From Paramoeba atlantica (lineage: Eukaryota > Discosea), in NCBI GenBank assembly GCA_977017575.1, contig CDRNVI010000140.1, forward strand, positions 186,001 through 250,000: a DNA stretch of 64,000 nt. Reading direction: 5' to 3'. Made by a program: the position numbers and the translations under genes. The notes under the pieces are model-generated. The model saw only the letters and a program-made list of their open reading frames with translations, was not told the DNA's origin and searched no databases. This document shows, one piece after another, positions 54,376 through 64,000 of the stretch. Every line of letters starts with the position of its first letter. The stretch's first letter is position 1.

Positions 54376-55439
54376 TTGGAAATCAGTTTCTTTGAAATAA
54401 AGAATCTTCGCCCGTCGTCACAACGCGGGGAATCCTTGTCACGACGCGGATTGTCACGGAATTGCCGACAATTCCACAACTTCGAGGAAAAGTGGTCACA
54501 GAATGAAAAAAAGGGGAAGAGCCCAGTTTCCTTTGCTTGATGTTCCAAAGAATTCGTTTCAAGGAGTAAGAAAATTTCGAAGGTTTATTTTGTTTTTTTT
54601 CGATTAGAATCTCAAAATTATCTTTTTATCAAATAGGAAAAAGAAAAATGACACCGCAAGGCGCAATTTGTGCAATTTTGTCCCAATTCGAATTGCTTAA
54701 ATACCCCACTCCTTTCAACGGGCAGAATTTCATTATTGGAAGAAGGAAATGAAATTCATTCGAACAGTCTTTTCATATTCACCTTTTTGGTTTCTCAGAG
54801 GTTCAAATTTATTTCTTGTGACTCGCTGAAAAAAAATAGAAAATAAAATATTTTAAAATTACACAATCTCCATCTCCCTCAAAGACCCAAAAAGCCACTT
54901 GAAAAAAAAAAATTAAGAAAACGAGCCATAAATCTTGTGGGAGAAAGACAATGCAAAGAAAGTTTTCTTGATTGATGGGTGTGGGGGGATTGGGTTGAAA
55001 AAAGAGAGAGACAGAATAAGAGAGAGGGAGGGGACAATTTTGCACGCCTCTCAAACGAAACGAAAGAAGAAGGAAAAAGAAGCGGAGTTTTCCACAAACA
55101 CACGTAGTCTCCCGTATTTGGAAAGAATCAAACTTCGTTTTTTGTCGCTTTGGAAAACGTCAAAAGCTCCCTTTTCTCTTCGCACCTCTCTCCCCTCTCT
55201 CCCTTTCTCTTCAAACCCTCTCTCTCCATTCTCTCTCTTCTCCCTCTCTCCGACGCAGAGAGCCCTCTTTCTGTTTTCTCTATCTTTTTTTTGGAAAAGA
55301 AAAATCCAATTTGAATGTCAACTAAATTTTTGTTTTGAAAACTTTCGAATCTGAACTGCTGTGCCAAGAGAAAGAAGAGAAGAAAAATTTTTGTGGGACA
55401 GACCTGAATTCTTGAAAACTAATTTTCACTTTTCGTTGG
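54376..55439. other. Intergenic
   Basis: The first ~200 bp are the PiT upstream region, with GTCACGACGCGG and GTCGTCACAACGCGG near-repeats at 54410-54450 that could be protein-binding sites. A 34-codon reading at 54647 (MTPQGAICAILSQFELL) is open but unsupported. The rest is purine-rich or C/T-rich low complexity. Confidence 0.45.
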
Positions 55440-55560
55440 TTTGAGATTCGTTTTGAATTCTCATCAAAGAATTTATGGAACGAACCGGCAACTTTTTCAT
55501 CTTTTTTCCGACTCTGGATCACTTTCATCGACAAATCTGCAGAACCAACAACGGAAAGAA
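55440..55560 (-). pseudogene. KPAK-tail relic (tail fragment 1)
   Basis: The minus strand contains DEKVAGSFHKFFDENS, matching the last helix of the array proteins (MDKFFNDNS), then DNA equivalent to NLKPAK read one base out of frame. The rest of the gene is missing. A matching fragment lies at 56600-56700; both are embedded in a repeated ~300-bp unit. Confidence 0.6.
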
Positions 55561-55871
55561 AAAAAGAAAAAAACGGGGACAGGCAGCAAAGTTGTTTCAA
55601 TCATCGAACCAAAAACCTTTTTCTCTTCAAAAGTCAAAAAGACTAAAAACCTTTTAATTCATTTCTTGGAACAATCAAAGAGAAAAATTGGAAAGAACTT
55701 TTCGAGGAGCAAGAAAAGGAGAGAGAGAGAGAGAACGTTTTGTTTTACATCCACCATTCTGTTCCTCAGAAAAGAAGGGAAAGGGAAACCAAAGGTTTTT
55801 TCGAGTTAATATTTTTGAGTGTGCCAGAGCTCTCTTCTCACAGATTCTCACAGATTATTTTTCTCCATCTT

Positions 55872-56324
55872 CTATTTTTCTCTTTTTGCTGGTTTGAGAA
55901 CAATAGTTTGTGTATTCTCTTCAAAGAATCGATCCATCTTCGGAATAACCTTCTCATTGCCCCCAGCCCCAAACCCCCAAACACATCCTCTTTCTTCCAA
56001 TCTCAACCTTTTCACCATTTCTTCTTTCAACTCTCCATCTCTTTCCTCAACCCAAACATACAGAACCACCCCTTCAATCCCACCAAGACGAGAGACATCT
56101 TTCTCGAAAAGATCAATTGCTTCTTCAAAATACTGTTCTTCTTCAGAAAGGGTTTCTGGTGGGTAGAAAAGAATCCCTTGGCAATATTTAAAATCAGAAT
56201 CCAGATCCGAAAAGACTAAACTCAATTCTTTTTTTTTGTTTTCTTCGTTCAACCATGAAACAATATCCTTGTCACCAATCACCAAAATTTTTGGTTTTGA
56301 TTCACTTTCATCAATATCTGCCAT
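55872..56324 (-). CDS. KPAK-tail array member 1, 150 aa
   Basis: Single exon, MADIDESESKPKILVIGD to TIVLKPAKREK. Shared core: LSLVFSDLDSDF, CQGILFYPPE, FEEAIDLFEKDVSRLGG, IEGVVLYVWV, RLRLEERGCVWGFGAG and the tail. Its variable loops read KDIVSWLNEENKKK, TLSEEEQY, EERDGELK and GNEKV. Nearest relative is member 2. All array members point the same way and repeat every ~0.7-1.1 kb, each preceded by a C/T-rich leader. Confidence 0.85.
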   Translation of the reverse strand: MADIDESESKPKILVIGDKDIVSWLNEENKKKELSLVFSDLDSDFKYCQGILFYPPETLSEEEQYFEEAIDLFEKDVSRLGGIEGVVLYVWVEERDGELKEEMVKRLRLEERGCVWGFGAGGNEKVIPKMDRFFEENTQTIVLKPAKREK

Positions 56325-56599
56325 CGTCTTTTTTCGTCCTCCCACCCCACAAGAAAGAAGAGAAAACAAGAAAAAGAATGAAGGGTTGAGTCTCAGTCTG
56401 GTTTTCCAGGACAATAAGGAATGTAGAAACCCTAATAAACAAGAAAAGGAGAGAAGAACAGAGAAAAACAACAGAAGAGAAAAGGAGAAAAAAAAGGTTC
56501 TCAGGAAAAAACGCATTCACTTTTTCTCAAGGTTTTTTTTTGTCTCGTTCTTTTCCAAACTTTGGAAGAGTTCTTGATCTTCTATTTTTTTTCTCTTTT

Positions 56600-56700
56600 T
56601 TGCTGGTTTGAGATTTGTTTGTGAATTGTCATCAAAGAATTTATGGAACGAACCCGCAACTTTTTCATCTTTTTTCCAACTCTGGATCACGGAAAGAAAA
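56600..56700 (-). pseudogene. KPAK-tail relic (tail fragment 2)
   Basis: The minus strand encodes DEKVAGSFHKFFDDNSQT directly followed by NLKPAKKRKK in frame, but with no family body upstream; the frame then runs on into spacer DNA. It is a truncated duplicate of a 3' end, or possibly the last exon of an unrecognised gene. Confidence 0.55.
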
Positions 56701-56937
56701 AAAGAAAAAAGGGGGACAAGCAGCAAAGTTGTTTCAATCATCAAATTAAAAATCTTTTTCTCTTCAAAAGTCAAAAAACGAAAAGCTTTTAATTCATTTC
56801 TTCGAACAATCAAAGAGAAAAAATGGAAAGAACTTTTAGAGGAGCAAGAAAAGGAGAGAGAAGTGTTTTCGAGTTCATATTTTTGTGTGGGCGGCTCTCT
56901 TCTATGAGAATTCTTGAAGATTATTTTTCTCCATCTT

Positions 56938-57390
56938 CTATTTTTCTCTTTTTGCTGGTTTGAGAACAACAGTTTGTATATTCTTTTTAAAGAATTGATC
57001 CATCTTCGGAATAATCTTCTCATTGCCCCCAGCCCCAAACCCCCAAACACATCCTTTTTCTTTTAATCTCAAACTTTTCACCATTTTTTTTTTCAATTCT
57101 TCATCACTTTCCTCAACCCAAACATACAGAACCACCCCTTCAATCCCACCAAGACGAGAGACATCCTTCTCGAAAAGATCAATTGCTTCTTCAAAATGTC
57201 CTTCTTCAGAAAGGGTGTCTGATGGGAAGAAAAGAATCCCTTGGCAATCTTTGAAATCAGAATCCAGATCCGAAAAGACAAAACTCAATCCATTTAGTTT
57301 TTTTTTTTTGTTGAACCATGAAACAAGACCCTCGTCACCACCAATCACCAAAATTTTTGGTTTTGATTCACTTTCGTCAATATCCGCCAT
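56938..57390 (-). CDS. KPAK-tail array member 2, 150 aa
   Basis: Single exon, intact. Variable loops: DEGLVSWFNKKKKLN, DTLSEEGH, EESDEELKKK and GNEKI; tail TVVLKPAKREK. The core is as in member 1, with SLRLKEKGCVW replacing RLRLEERGCVW. The ATG is at 57390, aligned with all siblings. Confidence 0.85.
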   Translation of the reverse strand: MADIDESESKPKILVIGGDEGLVSWFNKKKKLNGLSFVFSDLDSDFKDCQGILFFPSDTLSEEGHFEEAIDLFEKDVSRLGGIEGVVLYVWVEESDEELKKKMVKSLRLKEKGCVWGFGAGGNEKIIPKMDQFFKKNIQTVVLKPAKREK

Positions 57391-57639
57391 CGTCTTTCTT
57401 CCTCCTCCCCCACAAGAAAGAGAAAACAGAAGGGAGGGTTGGATGTTCGTCCTCCAAGACAACAAGGAATTACGAAAGAAGGAGATTAAAAAGCAAAGAA
57501 GAGAAAGAGAAAGAGAGAAAGAGAGAAAGAGAAGGAAACGAAAAAAAGGTTTTTCTGTTTGGGGGAAAAACGCAATATTTTTTCAGTTTTTTCAGTTTTT
57601 TCAGTTTTGTCTCCCTCTTTCCAAACTTTGGAAGAGATC

Positions 57640-58057
57640 TCAATCTTCTCTTTTTTCTCTTTTTGCTGGTTTGACAATCACTTGTAAATTCTCTTTAAAG
57701 AATTGATCCATCTTCGGAATAATCTTATCATTGCCCCCAGCCCCAAACTTCCAAACACATCCTCTTTCTTCCAATCTCAACCTTTTCACCATTTCAAACA
57801 TACAGAACCACCCCTTCAATCCCACCAAAACGAGAGACAGCTTTCTCGAAAAGATCAATTGCTTCTTCAAAATGTCCTCCATAAAAAAGGAAGGATGGTG
57901 GGGAGAAAAGAATCCCTTGGCAATCTTTGAAATCAGAATCCAGATCCGAAAAGACAAAACTCAATTCTTTTTGTCTGTTCAACCTTCCAACAATCCACGT
58001 ATCACCACCAATCACCAAAATTTTTGGTTTTGATTCACTTTCATCAATCTCCGCCAT
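57640..58057 (-). pseudogene. KPAK-tail array member 3, internal deletion
   Basis: The start MAEIDESESKPKILVIGG and core through GGIEGVVLYV are intact, but about 36 bp covering the WVEE-x-DGELKE region are missing with a frameshift, giving a stop right after VLYV. The remaining MVKRLRLEERGCVW and tail VIVKPAKREKRED continue in another frame to 57640. As it stands it encodes only an ~88-residue fragment without a tail. Confidence 0.75.
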
Positions 58058-58293
58058 CGTCTTTCTTCGTCCCACAAGGAGAGAACACAAAAGAAAAAGA
58101 ATCAAGGGTTGGTTTTCCAAGACAACAAGGAATTAAGAAACCCCAAAAAAAACAATAGAAGGTTAGAAAAGCAACCAAAAGAAGAGAAAGAAAGAGAGAA
58201 AAAGGAGGAAAAACGAAAAAAAAGTTTTTTCTGTTGTTTGGGGAAAAAGCTTCTTTTTCAGTTTTTCAAGTTTTTCTTCTGTTTTGTCTCACT

Positions 58294-58731
58294 CTATTTT
58301 TCTCCTTTTGCTGGTTTGAGATTCGTTTGCAAAGTCTCATTAAAGAATTTATCCATTCTTGGAGCAATTTCTTGAATGAACCCAGCTCCAAACTCCCAAA
58401 CACACCCTCTTTCTTCCAATCTCAACCTTTTCACCATTTCCTCTTTCCGCTTCTGATCACGTTTACCAACCCAAATATACAGAACCACCCCTTCAATCCC
58501 ACCAAGACGAGAGACATCTTCCTCGAAAAGATCAATTGCTTTTTCAAAATCTCCATAAGAAAGGAGGGATGGTGGGGAGAAAAGAATCCCTTGGCAATCT
58601 TTGAAATCAGAAGACGAATTCGAAAAGACAAAACTCAATTCTTTTTGTTTGTTCAACAATCCAACAAGCTGTGGGGCATCACAAATCACCAAAATTTTTG
58701 GTTTTGATTCACTTTCATCAATATCCGCCAT
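58294..58731 (-). CDS. KPAK-tail array member 4, 145 aa
   Basis: Single exon, intact. Variable loops: CDAPQLVGLLNKQ, PSLLSYG, GKRDQKRK and GFIQE; tail TNLKPAKGEK. It shares RLxQ-type and NETLQTNLKPAK features with member 5, so 4 and 5 are probably a recent pair. Core motifs as in member 1. Confidence 0.85.
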   Translation of the reverse strand: MADIDESESKPKILVICDAPQLVGLLNKQKELSFVFSNSSSDFKDCQGILFSPPSLLSYGDFEKAIDLFEEDVSRLGGIEGVVLYIWVGKRDQKRKEEMVKRLRLEERGCVWEFGAGFIQEIAPRMDKFFNETLQTNLKPAKGEK

Positions 58732-58920
58732 CGTCTTTCTTCCTCCTCTCCCCCCGACGAGAAAGAAGAGAAAAAGAAGGGAGGGTTGAGTGTTAGTCCT
58801 CCAAGACAGCAGCAAGGAATGAAGAAACCCCAAAAAGAAGGATAGCGGAATAGCAGAGAAAAGTCCTCCAAGACAACAAGGAATTATGAAGAAGGAGAGA
58901 AGAGAAAGAGAGAAAGAGAG

Positions 58921-58951
<31 letters not shown>

Positions 58952-59036
58952 AAGAGAGAAGGAAACGAAAAAAAGATTTTTCTGTTTGGGAAAAACACAA
59001 TATTTTTTCAGTTTTTTTCCAAACTTTGAAAGGATC

Positions 59037-59483
59037 TCAATCTTCTCTTTTTTCTCTTTTTGCTGGTTTGAGATTCGTTTGCAAAGTCTCATTAAAGAAT
59101 TTATCCATCATTGGAGCAATTTCTTGAAGAAGCCCAGCTCCAAACCCCCAAACACACCCTCTTTCTTCCAATCTCAACCTTTTCACCATTTCCTCTTCCC
59201 ACTTCTGATCAGTTTTAGCAACCCAAATATACAGAACCACCCCTTCAATCCCACCAAGACGAGAGACATCTTCCTCGAAAAGATCAATCGCTCCTTCAAA
59301 ATGTCCATAAGAAAGGACGTTTTGTGGGTAGAAAAGAATCCCTTGGCAATCTTTGAAATCAGAATCCAGATCCGAAAAGACAAAACTCAATTCTTTTTGT
59401 CTGTTCAACCTTCCAACAATCCGCTTATCACCACCAATCACCAAAATTTTTGGTTTTGATTCACTTTCATCAATATCCGCCAT
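59037..59483 (-). CDS. KPAK-tail array member 5, 148 aa
   Basis: Single exon, intact. Variable loops: GDKRIVGRLNRQ, QNVLSYG, AKTDQKWE and GLLQE; tail TNLKPAKREKRED. The extra RED end is shared with members 3 and 6. The N-terminal half resembles member 3 (GRLNRQKELSFVF) while the C-terminal half resembles member 4, suggesting gene conversion in the array. Confidence 0.85.
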   Translation of the reverse strand: MADIDESESKPKILVIGGDKRIVGRLNRQKELSFVFSDLDSDFKDCQGILFYPQNVLSYGHFEGAIDLFEEDVSRLGGIEGVVLYIWVAKTDQKWEEEMVKRLRLEERGCVWGFGAGLLQEIAPMMDKFFNETLQTNLKPAKREKRED

Positions 59484-59721
59484 TGTCTTTCTTCGTCCTC
59501 TGCCCCCCCCCGACGAGAAAGAAGAGAAAAAGAAGGGAGGGTTGAATGTTAGTCCTCCAAGACTACAAGGAATTTATGAAAGAAGGAGAGAAGAGAAAGA
59601 GAGAAAGAGAAGGAAAAACGAAAAAAGGTTTTTTTGGGGGAAAAACACAATATTTTTCAGTTTTTTCAGTTTTTTCAGTTTTTCAGTTTTGTCTCCCTCT
59701 TTCCAATCTTTGGAAGAGATC

Positions 59722-60159
59722 TCAATCTTCTCTTTTTTCTCTTTTTGCTGGTTTGACAATCGCTTGGAAATTTTCTTGAAAGAATTGATCCATCTCCGGG
59801 ATAATCTCAGACCCAGCCCCAAACTCCCAAACACATCCTCTTTCTTCCAATCTCAACCTTTTCACCATTTCCTCTTTCAAACATGCATCACCTCGAGTAA
59901 CCCAAATATACAGAACCACCCCTTCAATCCCACCAAGACGAGAGACATCTTCCTCGAAAAGATCAATCGCTTCTTCCAAATGTCCTTCTCTATAAAGGTA
60001 CGATGGTGGGCAGTAAAGAATCCCTTGGCAATCTTTGAAATCAGAAGGCGAATTCGAAAAGACAAAACTCAATTCCTTTTTGTTCAACCATTCAACTACC
60101 AAGGTAAAACCAAACACCAAAATTTTTGGTTTTGATTTACTTTCATCAATGTCCACCAT
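59722..60159 (-). CDS. KPAK-tail array member 6, 145 aa
   Basis: Single exon, intact. The start MVDIDESKSKPKILVFG differs slightly from siblings. Variable loops: FTLVVEWLNKK, SYLYREGH, TRGDACLK and a shortened GSE; tail AIVKPAKREKRED. Core motifs unchanged (EEAIDLFEEDVSRLGG, RLRLEERGCVWEFGAG). Confidence 0.85.
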   Translation of the reverse strand: MVDIDESKSKPKILVFGFTLVVEWLNKKELSFVFSNSPSDFKDCQGILYCPPSYLYREGHLEEAIDLFEEDVSRLGGIEGVVLYIWVTRGDACLKEEMVKRLRLEERGCVWEFGAGSEIIPEMDQFFQENFQAIVKPAKREKRED

Positions 60160-60374
60160 CGTCTTTTTTCGTCCTCCAAGAAAGGAGAGAAAACAAAAGA
60201 AAAAGAACCAAGGGATGGAATTTCCAAGACAACAAGGAATTAAGAAAACAAAAGAACAGAGAAAAGCAACAACCGAAGAAGAAAGAGAGAAAGAGAGAAG
60301 GAAAAACGAAAAAAAGTTTTTTCTGTTTGGGGGAAAAACGCAATATTTTTCAGTTTTTTCTGATTTGTCTCCCT

Positions 60375-60818
60375 CTATTTTTCTCTTTTTGCTGGTTTGA
60401 GATTTGTTTGTGAATTGTCATTAAAGAATTTATCCATTATTGGAGCAATTTGTTCATCAGACCCAGCTCCAAACCCCCAAACACATCCTCTTTCTTCCAA
60501 TCTCAACCTTTTCACCGTTTCCTCTTCGAATCCCCCATCCCTTTCATCAACCCAAACAAACAGAACCACCCCTTCAATCCCACCAAGACAAGAGACATCT
60601 TCCTCGAAAAGATCAATTGCTTCTTCAAAATAATATTCTTCTACAGAAAAGGATTCTTTTGGGTAGAAAAGAATCCCTTGGCAATCTTTGAAATCAGAAT
60701 CCAGATCTGAATAGACAAAACTCAATCCCTTTTGTTTGTTCAACCATGGAACAATGTACTCCTCACCACCAATCAACAAAATTTTTGGTTTTGATTCACT
60801 TTCATCGACGTCTGCCAT
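60375..60818 (-). CDS. KPAK-tail array member 7, 147 aa
   Basis: Single exon, intact. Variable loops: GEEYIVPWLNKQ, ESFSVEEYY, DERDGGFE and GSDEQ; tail TNLKPAKREK. FVYSDLDSDF and the SDEQ loop tie it to members 8 and 9. Core otherwise conserved. Confidence 0.85.
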   Translation of the reverse strand: MADVDESESKPKILLIGGEEYIVPWLNKQKGLSFVYSDLDSDFKDCQGILFYPKESFSVEEYYFEEAIDLFEEDVSCLGGIEGVVLFVWVDERDGGFEEETVKRLRLEERGCVWGFGAGSDEQIAPIMDKFFNDNSQTNLKPAKREK

Positions 60819-61088
60819 CGTCTTTCTTCGTCCTCCAAGAAAGAAGGGGCTGAGTGTGAGTCCTCCAAGATAACAAGGAATTACAAGGGAGGGGTTTGAG
60901 TGTTAGTCTTCCAAGACAGCAGCAAGGAATGAAGAAACCCCAAAAAAGAAGAAGGAGAGAAGAACAGATAAAAGTAACAACAACAGAAGAAGAGAAAGAA
61001 AGAGAGAAAGAGAAGGAAAAACGAAAAAAAGTTTTTTCTGCTGTTTGGTGAAAAAACCTTCTTTTTCAGTTTTCTGTTTTGTCTCGCT

Positions 61089-61523
61089 CTATTTTTCTCT
61101 TTTTGCTGGTTTGAGATTTGTTTGTGAATTGTCATTAAAGAATTTATCCATTCTTGGAGCAAACTGTTCGTCAGACCCAGCTCCAAACCCCCAAACACAT
61201 CCTCTTTCTTCCAATCTCAACCTTTTCACCATTTCCACTTCGAATCCCCAATCACTTTCATCAACCCAAATATACAGAACCACCCCTTCAATCCCACCAA
61301 GACGAGAGACATCTTTCTCGAAAAGATCACTTGTTTTTTCAAGAGAACATCCTTCAGAAAAGGTTTGTGGTGGGTAGAAAAGAATCCTTTGGCAATCTTT
61401 GAAATCAGAAGACGAATTCGAATACACAAAACTCAATCCATCTTGTTTGTTCAACCAGCTCTGAATGTACTTGTCACCGAGCACCAAAACTTTTGGTTTT
61501 GATTCACTTTCATCATCCGCCAT
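61089..61523 (-). CDS. KPAK-tail array member 8, 144 aa
   Basis: Single exon, intact, starting MADDESESKPKVLVLGD. Variable loops: KYIQSWLNKQ, QTFSEGCS, DESDWGFE and GSDEQ; tail TNLKPAKREK. Very close to member 9. Its leader contains NNLNRQKPFFEF-type DNA shared with member 9, so promoter and gene were duplicated together. Confidence 0.85.
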   Translation of the reverse strand: MADDESESKPKVLVLGDKYIQSWLNKQDGLSFVYSNSSSDFKDCQRILFYPPQTFSEGCSLEKTSDLFEKDVSRLGGIEGVVLYIWVDESDWGFEVEMVKRLRLEERGCVWGFGAGSDEQFAPRMDKFFNDNSQTNLKPAKREK

Positions 61524-62000
61524 TTGTTGAAAAACCCCAACCTTCCAAAACCAAAAACTCTTTCTCTACCAAAAGAGAACCAAAAAACAAAACTATTTCT
61601 CCAACAAAAAAGAAATTCAAAAAATGGTTTTTGGCGGTTTAAATTATTGGGTAAGAGTTTTAGAGTGAGTGATACAGGATCACTGTACCACTCAAAAAGT
61701 ACAGAATAGGAAAAAAGGGAAAAACAGAAAAACATAGAGAAGCGAGGCTCCTGAGATCTACAAATTTCACCGATGAAAGCAGGTAGAGAGGAACAAAATC
61801 ACTTCGTACAGGAGAACCACAATGATAAGTATTTCTGTGAGAAGTGGCTTGTTCGGAGACAAGAAGAAATAAAGGGGGGGGTCGTGGGTGGGAGAAGAAG
61901 AATAAAGAGAAAGAAAGAGAGAGTTTGGCTTTTTTTTCTGCTGTTGGGGAAAACGCTTCTTATTCAGTTTTCTGTCAACTTTTTTCTGTTTTGTCTCACT

Positions 62001-62432
62001 CTATTTTTCTCTTTTTGCTGGTTTGAGATTTGTTTGTGAATTGTCATTAAAGAATTTATCCATTATTGGAGCAAACTGTTCGTCAGGCCCAGCCCCAAAC
62101 TCCCAAACACATCCTCTTTCTTTCAATCTCAACCTTTTCACCATTTCCTCTTTCAACTCTCCATCACTTTCATCAACCCAAACATACAGAACCACCCCTT
62201 CAATCCCACCAAGACGAGAGATATCTTCCTCGAAAAGATCAATTGCTTCTTCAAGAGAACCTCCTTCAGAAAAGGCTAGTGGTGGGTAGAAAAGAATCCC
62301 TTGACAATCTTTGAAATCAGAAGACGAATTCGAATACACAAAACTCAATCCATCTTGTTTGTTCAACCAGCTATGAATGTACTCGTCACCAAGCACCAAA
62401 ACTTTTGGTTTTGATTCACTTTCATCCGCCAT
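62001..62432 (-). CDS. KPAK-tail array member 9, 143 aa
   Basis: Single exon, intact; first gene of the array in transcript sense. Variable loops: EYIHSWLNKQ, LAFSEGGS, DESDGELK and GPDEQ; tail TNLKPAKREK. The start MADESESKPKVLVLG is one residue shorter than in member 8. Function unknown. Confidence 0.85.
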   Translation of the reverse strand: MADESESKPKVLVLGDEYIHSWLNKQDGLSFVYSNSSSDFKDCQGILFYPPLAFSEGGSLEEAIDLFEEDISRLGGIEGVVLYVWVDESDGELKEEMVKRLRLKERGCVWEFGAGPDEQFAPIMDKFFNDNSQTNLKPAKREK

Positions 62433-62716
62433 TTGTTGAAAAACCCCAACCTTCCAAAACCAAAAACTATTTCTCCACCAAAAGAAAAACTCAAAAATCA
62501 AATTTTCTCTCTTGCTAAAATTTGCGTGTAATTTTTGGCAGTGGAAAATTCATTTCTTGGAACAATTCAGAGAAAAATTAGTTCTAAAAGCAAGAAAAAA
62601 GGAGAGAGAGGAGAGAGAGAGAGAAAGGTTCTGTTTATTGTTACTCTCAAAATTTTTCTATCATGTCAATTTAGAGAAAATGTTTGGGGAGAGAGAGAGG
62701 AGGAAGAAAAAATGAT

Positions 62717-63899
62717 TTAATGTTCTTGTTCCAAGAGAATTTGAGGGGTTACACTTTTCAGTTCTTCTTTTCTCATTTCTCCTTGGATTGTCACCTGTGG
62801 AAAAACGAAGGAAGAGAGAGAGAGAGAAAGTTTGAATTCCAAGATAATTCAAAATAAACAAAGAAAAAGAAAAAGAAAAATAAACCTCAATTAAAGAATC
62901 AAGTCTCTCTTCTCTCTTCTCTTGTCCCTTCTTCTCTTCCTCCCAAACAACAAGAGGAACAGCATCTCGAATTTTGGGGTTGAGAGTTACACCACTCCCT
63001 CGAAATTTCTTTGGCATGATTAAAAGAGAGGGAGAAGAAGAGAGAGAGGGAGAAGAAGAAGAAGAAGAGAGGGAGGGAGAAGAGGACGATTGGGGAGGAG
63101 AATCAGAAACTTTTCTTTTCTTTCTGGGTTGTTCTGTGGAAGAGAGAGCTGCTGAAGAAGAAGAAGAAAGAGAAGAAGAAGAGAAATTTGGTAAATAATA
63201 CCGAATATTTCCACTCAAAATATCCCAATTATCAAAAGTCATTTTTTTCTTTTTTTCTCTCTCTCCATTTTTGTCTTCTTCTCTCTTTCCTTTCCCTCCA
63301 TCCCATTTCCTTTCTCGAAACACAAATCTTTCCTGGTCTGTCTCTTCTTCTTCTTTCTCTTCCTCCTCTTCTTTCTCTTTCTCTTTCTCTTTTTCACTCT
63401 CAACAATTCGACATTTAACACGCCATAATCCTCGAAAATGATATTCTTTTCCAATTTCTATTTCTTGACCAATCTCAATTCTCTCCAATTCTCCTTTTCC
63501 CATCTCTTCTCTTTCTTCCTCTCCCTTTTCTTGCTCTTTTTCTCCCTTTTCTTCTTTCCCTTTCTTTTCATTCTGAAAATATGGAGGATGAAAGAAAATG
63601 AGTTTTGTTCCAATTAAAAAAGATTGCATATCTTTTCTCAAAGCAACAAATGTTGAATCCCTTAATCTACAACAAATACAGTGAAAAAGTGAGCCAAAAG
63701 AAAGAGAAAGGAGAGAAAGAAGAAAAAAAACGAAGAAAAAAAGAAAAGAGAAAAAAACGAAGAAAAAAAAGAAAAGAAGAGAAAGAAGAAAAAGGAAAAG
63801 AAAAGAAAAAAAAACTTTTTGGTAGACGAATTTGATTGTAATCTCGGAATCAAAATAGTTCTGATGCTCTTTTCTCTGATTAATCCAACACCAAGACAT
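62717..63899 (-). CDS. Unrecognised gene, 5' end probably outside window
   Basis: Exons supported: 63816-63899, 62886-63666 and 62717-62794. The frame that keeps phase reads CLGVGLIREKSIRTILIP, then LRDSTFVALRKDMQSFLIG and GTKLIFFHPPYFQ, a Lys/Glu stretch, IEIGQEIEIGKEYHFRGLW, another Glu/Lys stretch, a Ser-rich region with PRKKRKV (nuclear-localisation-like), PKKFRGSGVTLNPKIRD and the end EVTIQGEMRKEELKSVTPQ. The exon at 63899 has an acceptor-like AG before it, so upstream exons probably lie beyond 64000; the ATG found there is in a frame that does not join the next exon. A nuclear role is a weak inference. Confidence 0.5.
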
Positions 63900-64000
63900 C
63901 TTTTTTTAAAAACCAATTATTATTATAATAGAACAACAAATTATTATTATTATTACAATAAAATAACACGTCATTATCGAAATAAAATAACAAATTAATT

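Noticed and set aside
54647-54751. 34-codon reading MTPQGAICAILSQF before the PiT upstream region
   Set aside because: Too short, single occurrence, no homology recognised; chance openness cannot be excluded.
55872-61523. Hydrophobic N-terminal extensions of array genes as signal peptides
   Set aside because: The upstream in-frame stretches are C/T-rich leader DNA, differ between copies and usually lack an ATG, whereas the MAD start is aligned in all members.

Overview
The window is nuclear DNA from a unicellular eukaryote using the standard genetic code. Evidence: many short GT-AG introns, an intron-containing histone H4, three tRNA species (tRNA-Tyr with an anticodon-loop intron), a CHD1-type remodeller, the retriever subunit VPS26C, a Rho-type GTPase and a Frizzled/Smoothened-like receptor. 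Introns are almost pure pyrimidine on the sense strand and usually start GTTT or GTCT rather than GTAAGT. Pyrimidine-rich introns and fsl-type receptors would suit an amoebozoan, possibly a myxogastrid, but this placement is a weak inference.

Layout. 0-15.4 kb: a cluster of small recognition-domain genes: four copies or relics of an unrecognised ~145-aa alpha/beta family, two ankyrin genes (one repeat per exon), an LRR-coiled-coil-kinase gene and a truncated LRR paralogue, with histone H4 and a tRNA-Tyr between them. 15.5-26 kb: a sigma-like GST, the Frizzled-like receptor, VPS26C with two internal exon-duplication arrays, a CNBP-like zinc-knuckle gene divergent from VPS26C, and an unrecognised membrane protein. 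26-39 kb: one ~12.8 kb CHD1-like gene with very long Lys/Glu inserts, one of them inside the helicase core. 39-55 kb: a RING/B-box/Sel1 protein, tRNA-Glu and tRNA-Met, three sulfotransferase-like genes, an extended SDR, a SPRY gene next to a second tRNA-Tyr, a Rho-like GTPase, an unrecognised gene with duplicated exons, and a PiT phosphate transporter. 55-62.5 kb: nine head-to-tail copies of the ~145-aa family plus two tail relics. 62.7-64 kb: part of an unrecognised gene running off the edge.

Main observation. Proteins with unrelated domains (the ~145-aa family, the truncated LRR protein, the SPRY protein and, in variant form, both ankyrin proteins) end in the same short C-terminal tail, [I/V/L]-K-P-A-[K/Q] followed by basic residues. 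In the LRR pair the tail sits exactly where the paralogue continues into a coiled coil and kinase. This looks like a portable C-terminal tag on a family of recognition modules, whose stand-alone member has expanded in tandem with variation confined to a few short loops. The function is unknown; a shared docking, sorting or turnover signal is the working inference.
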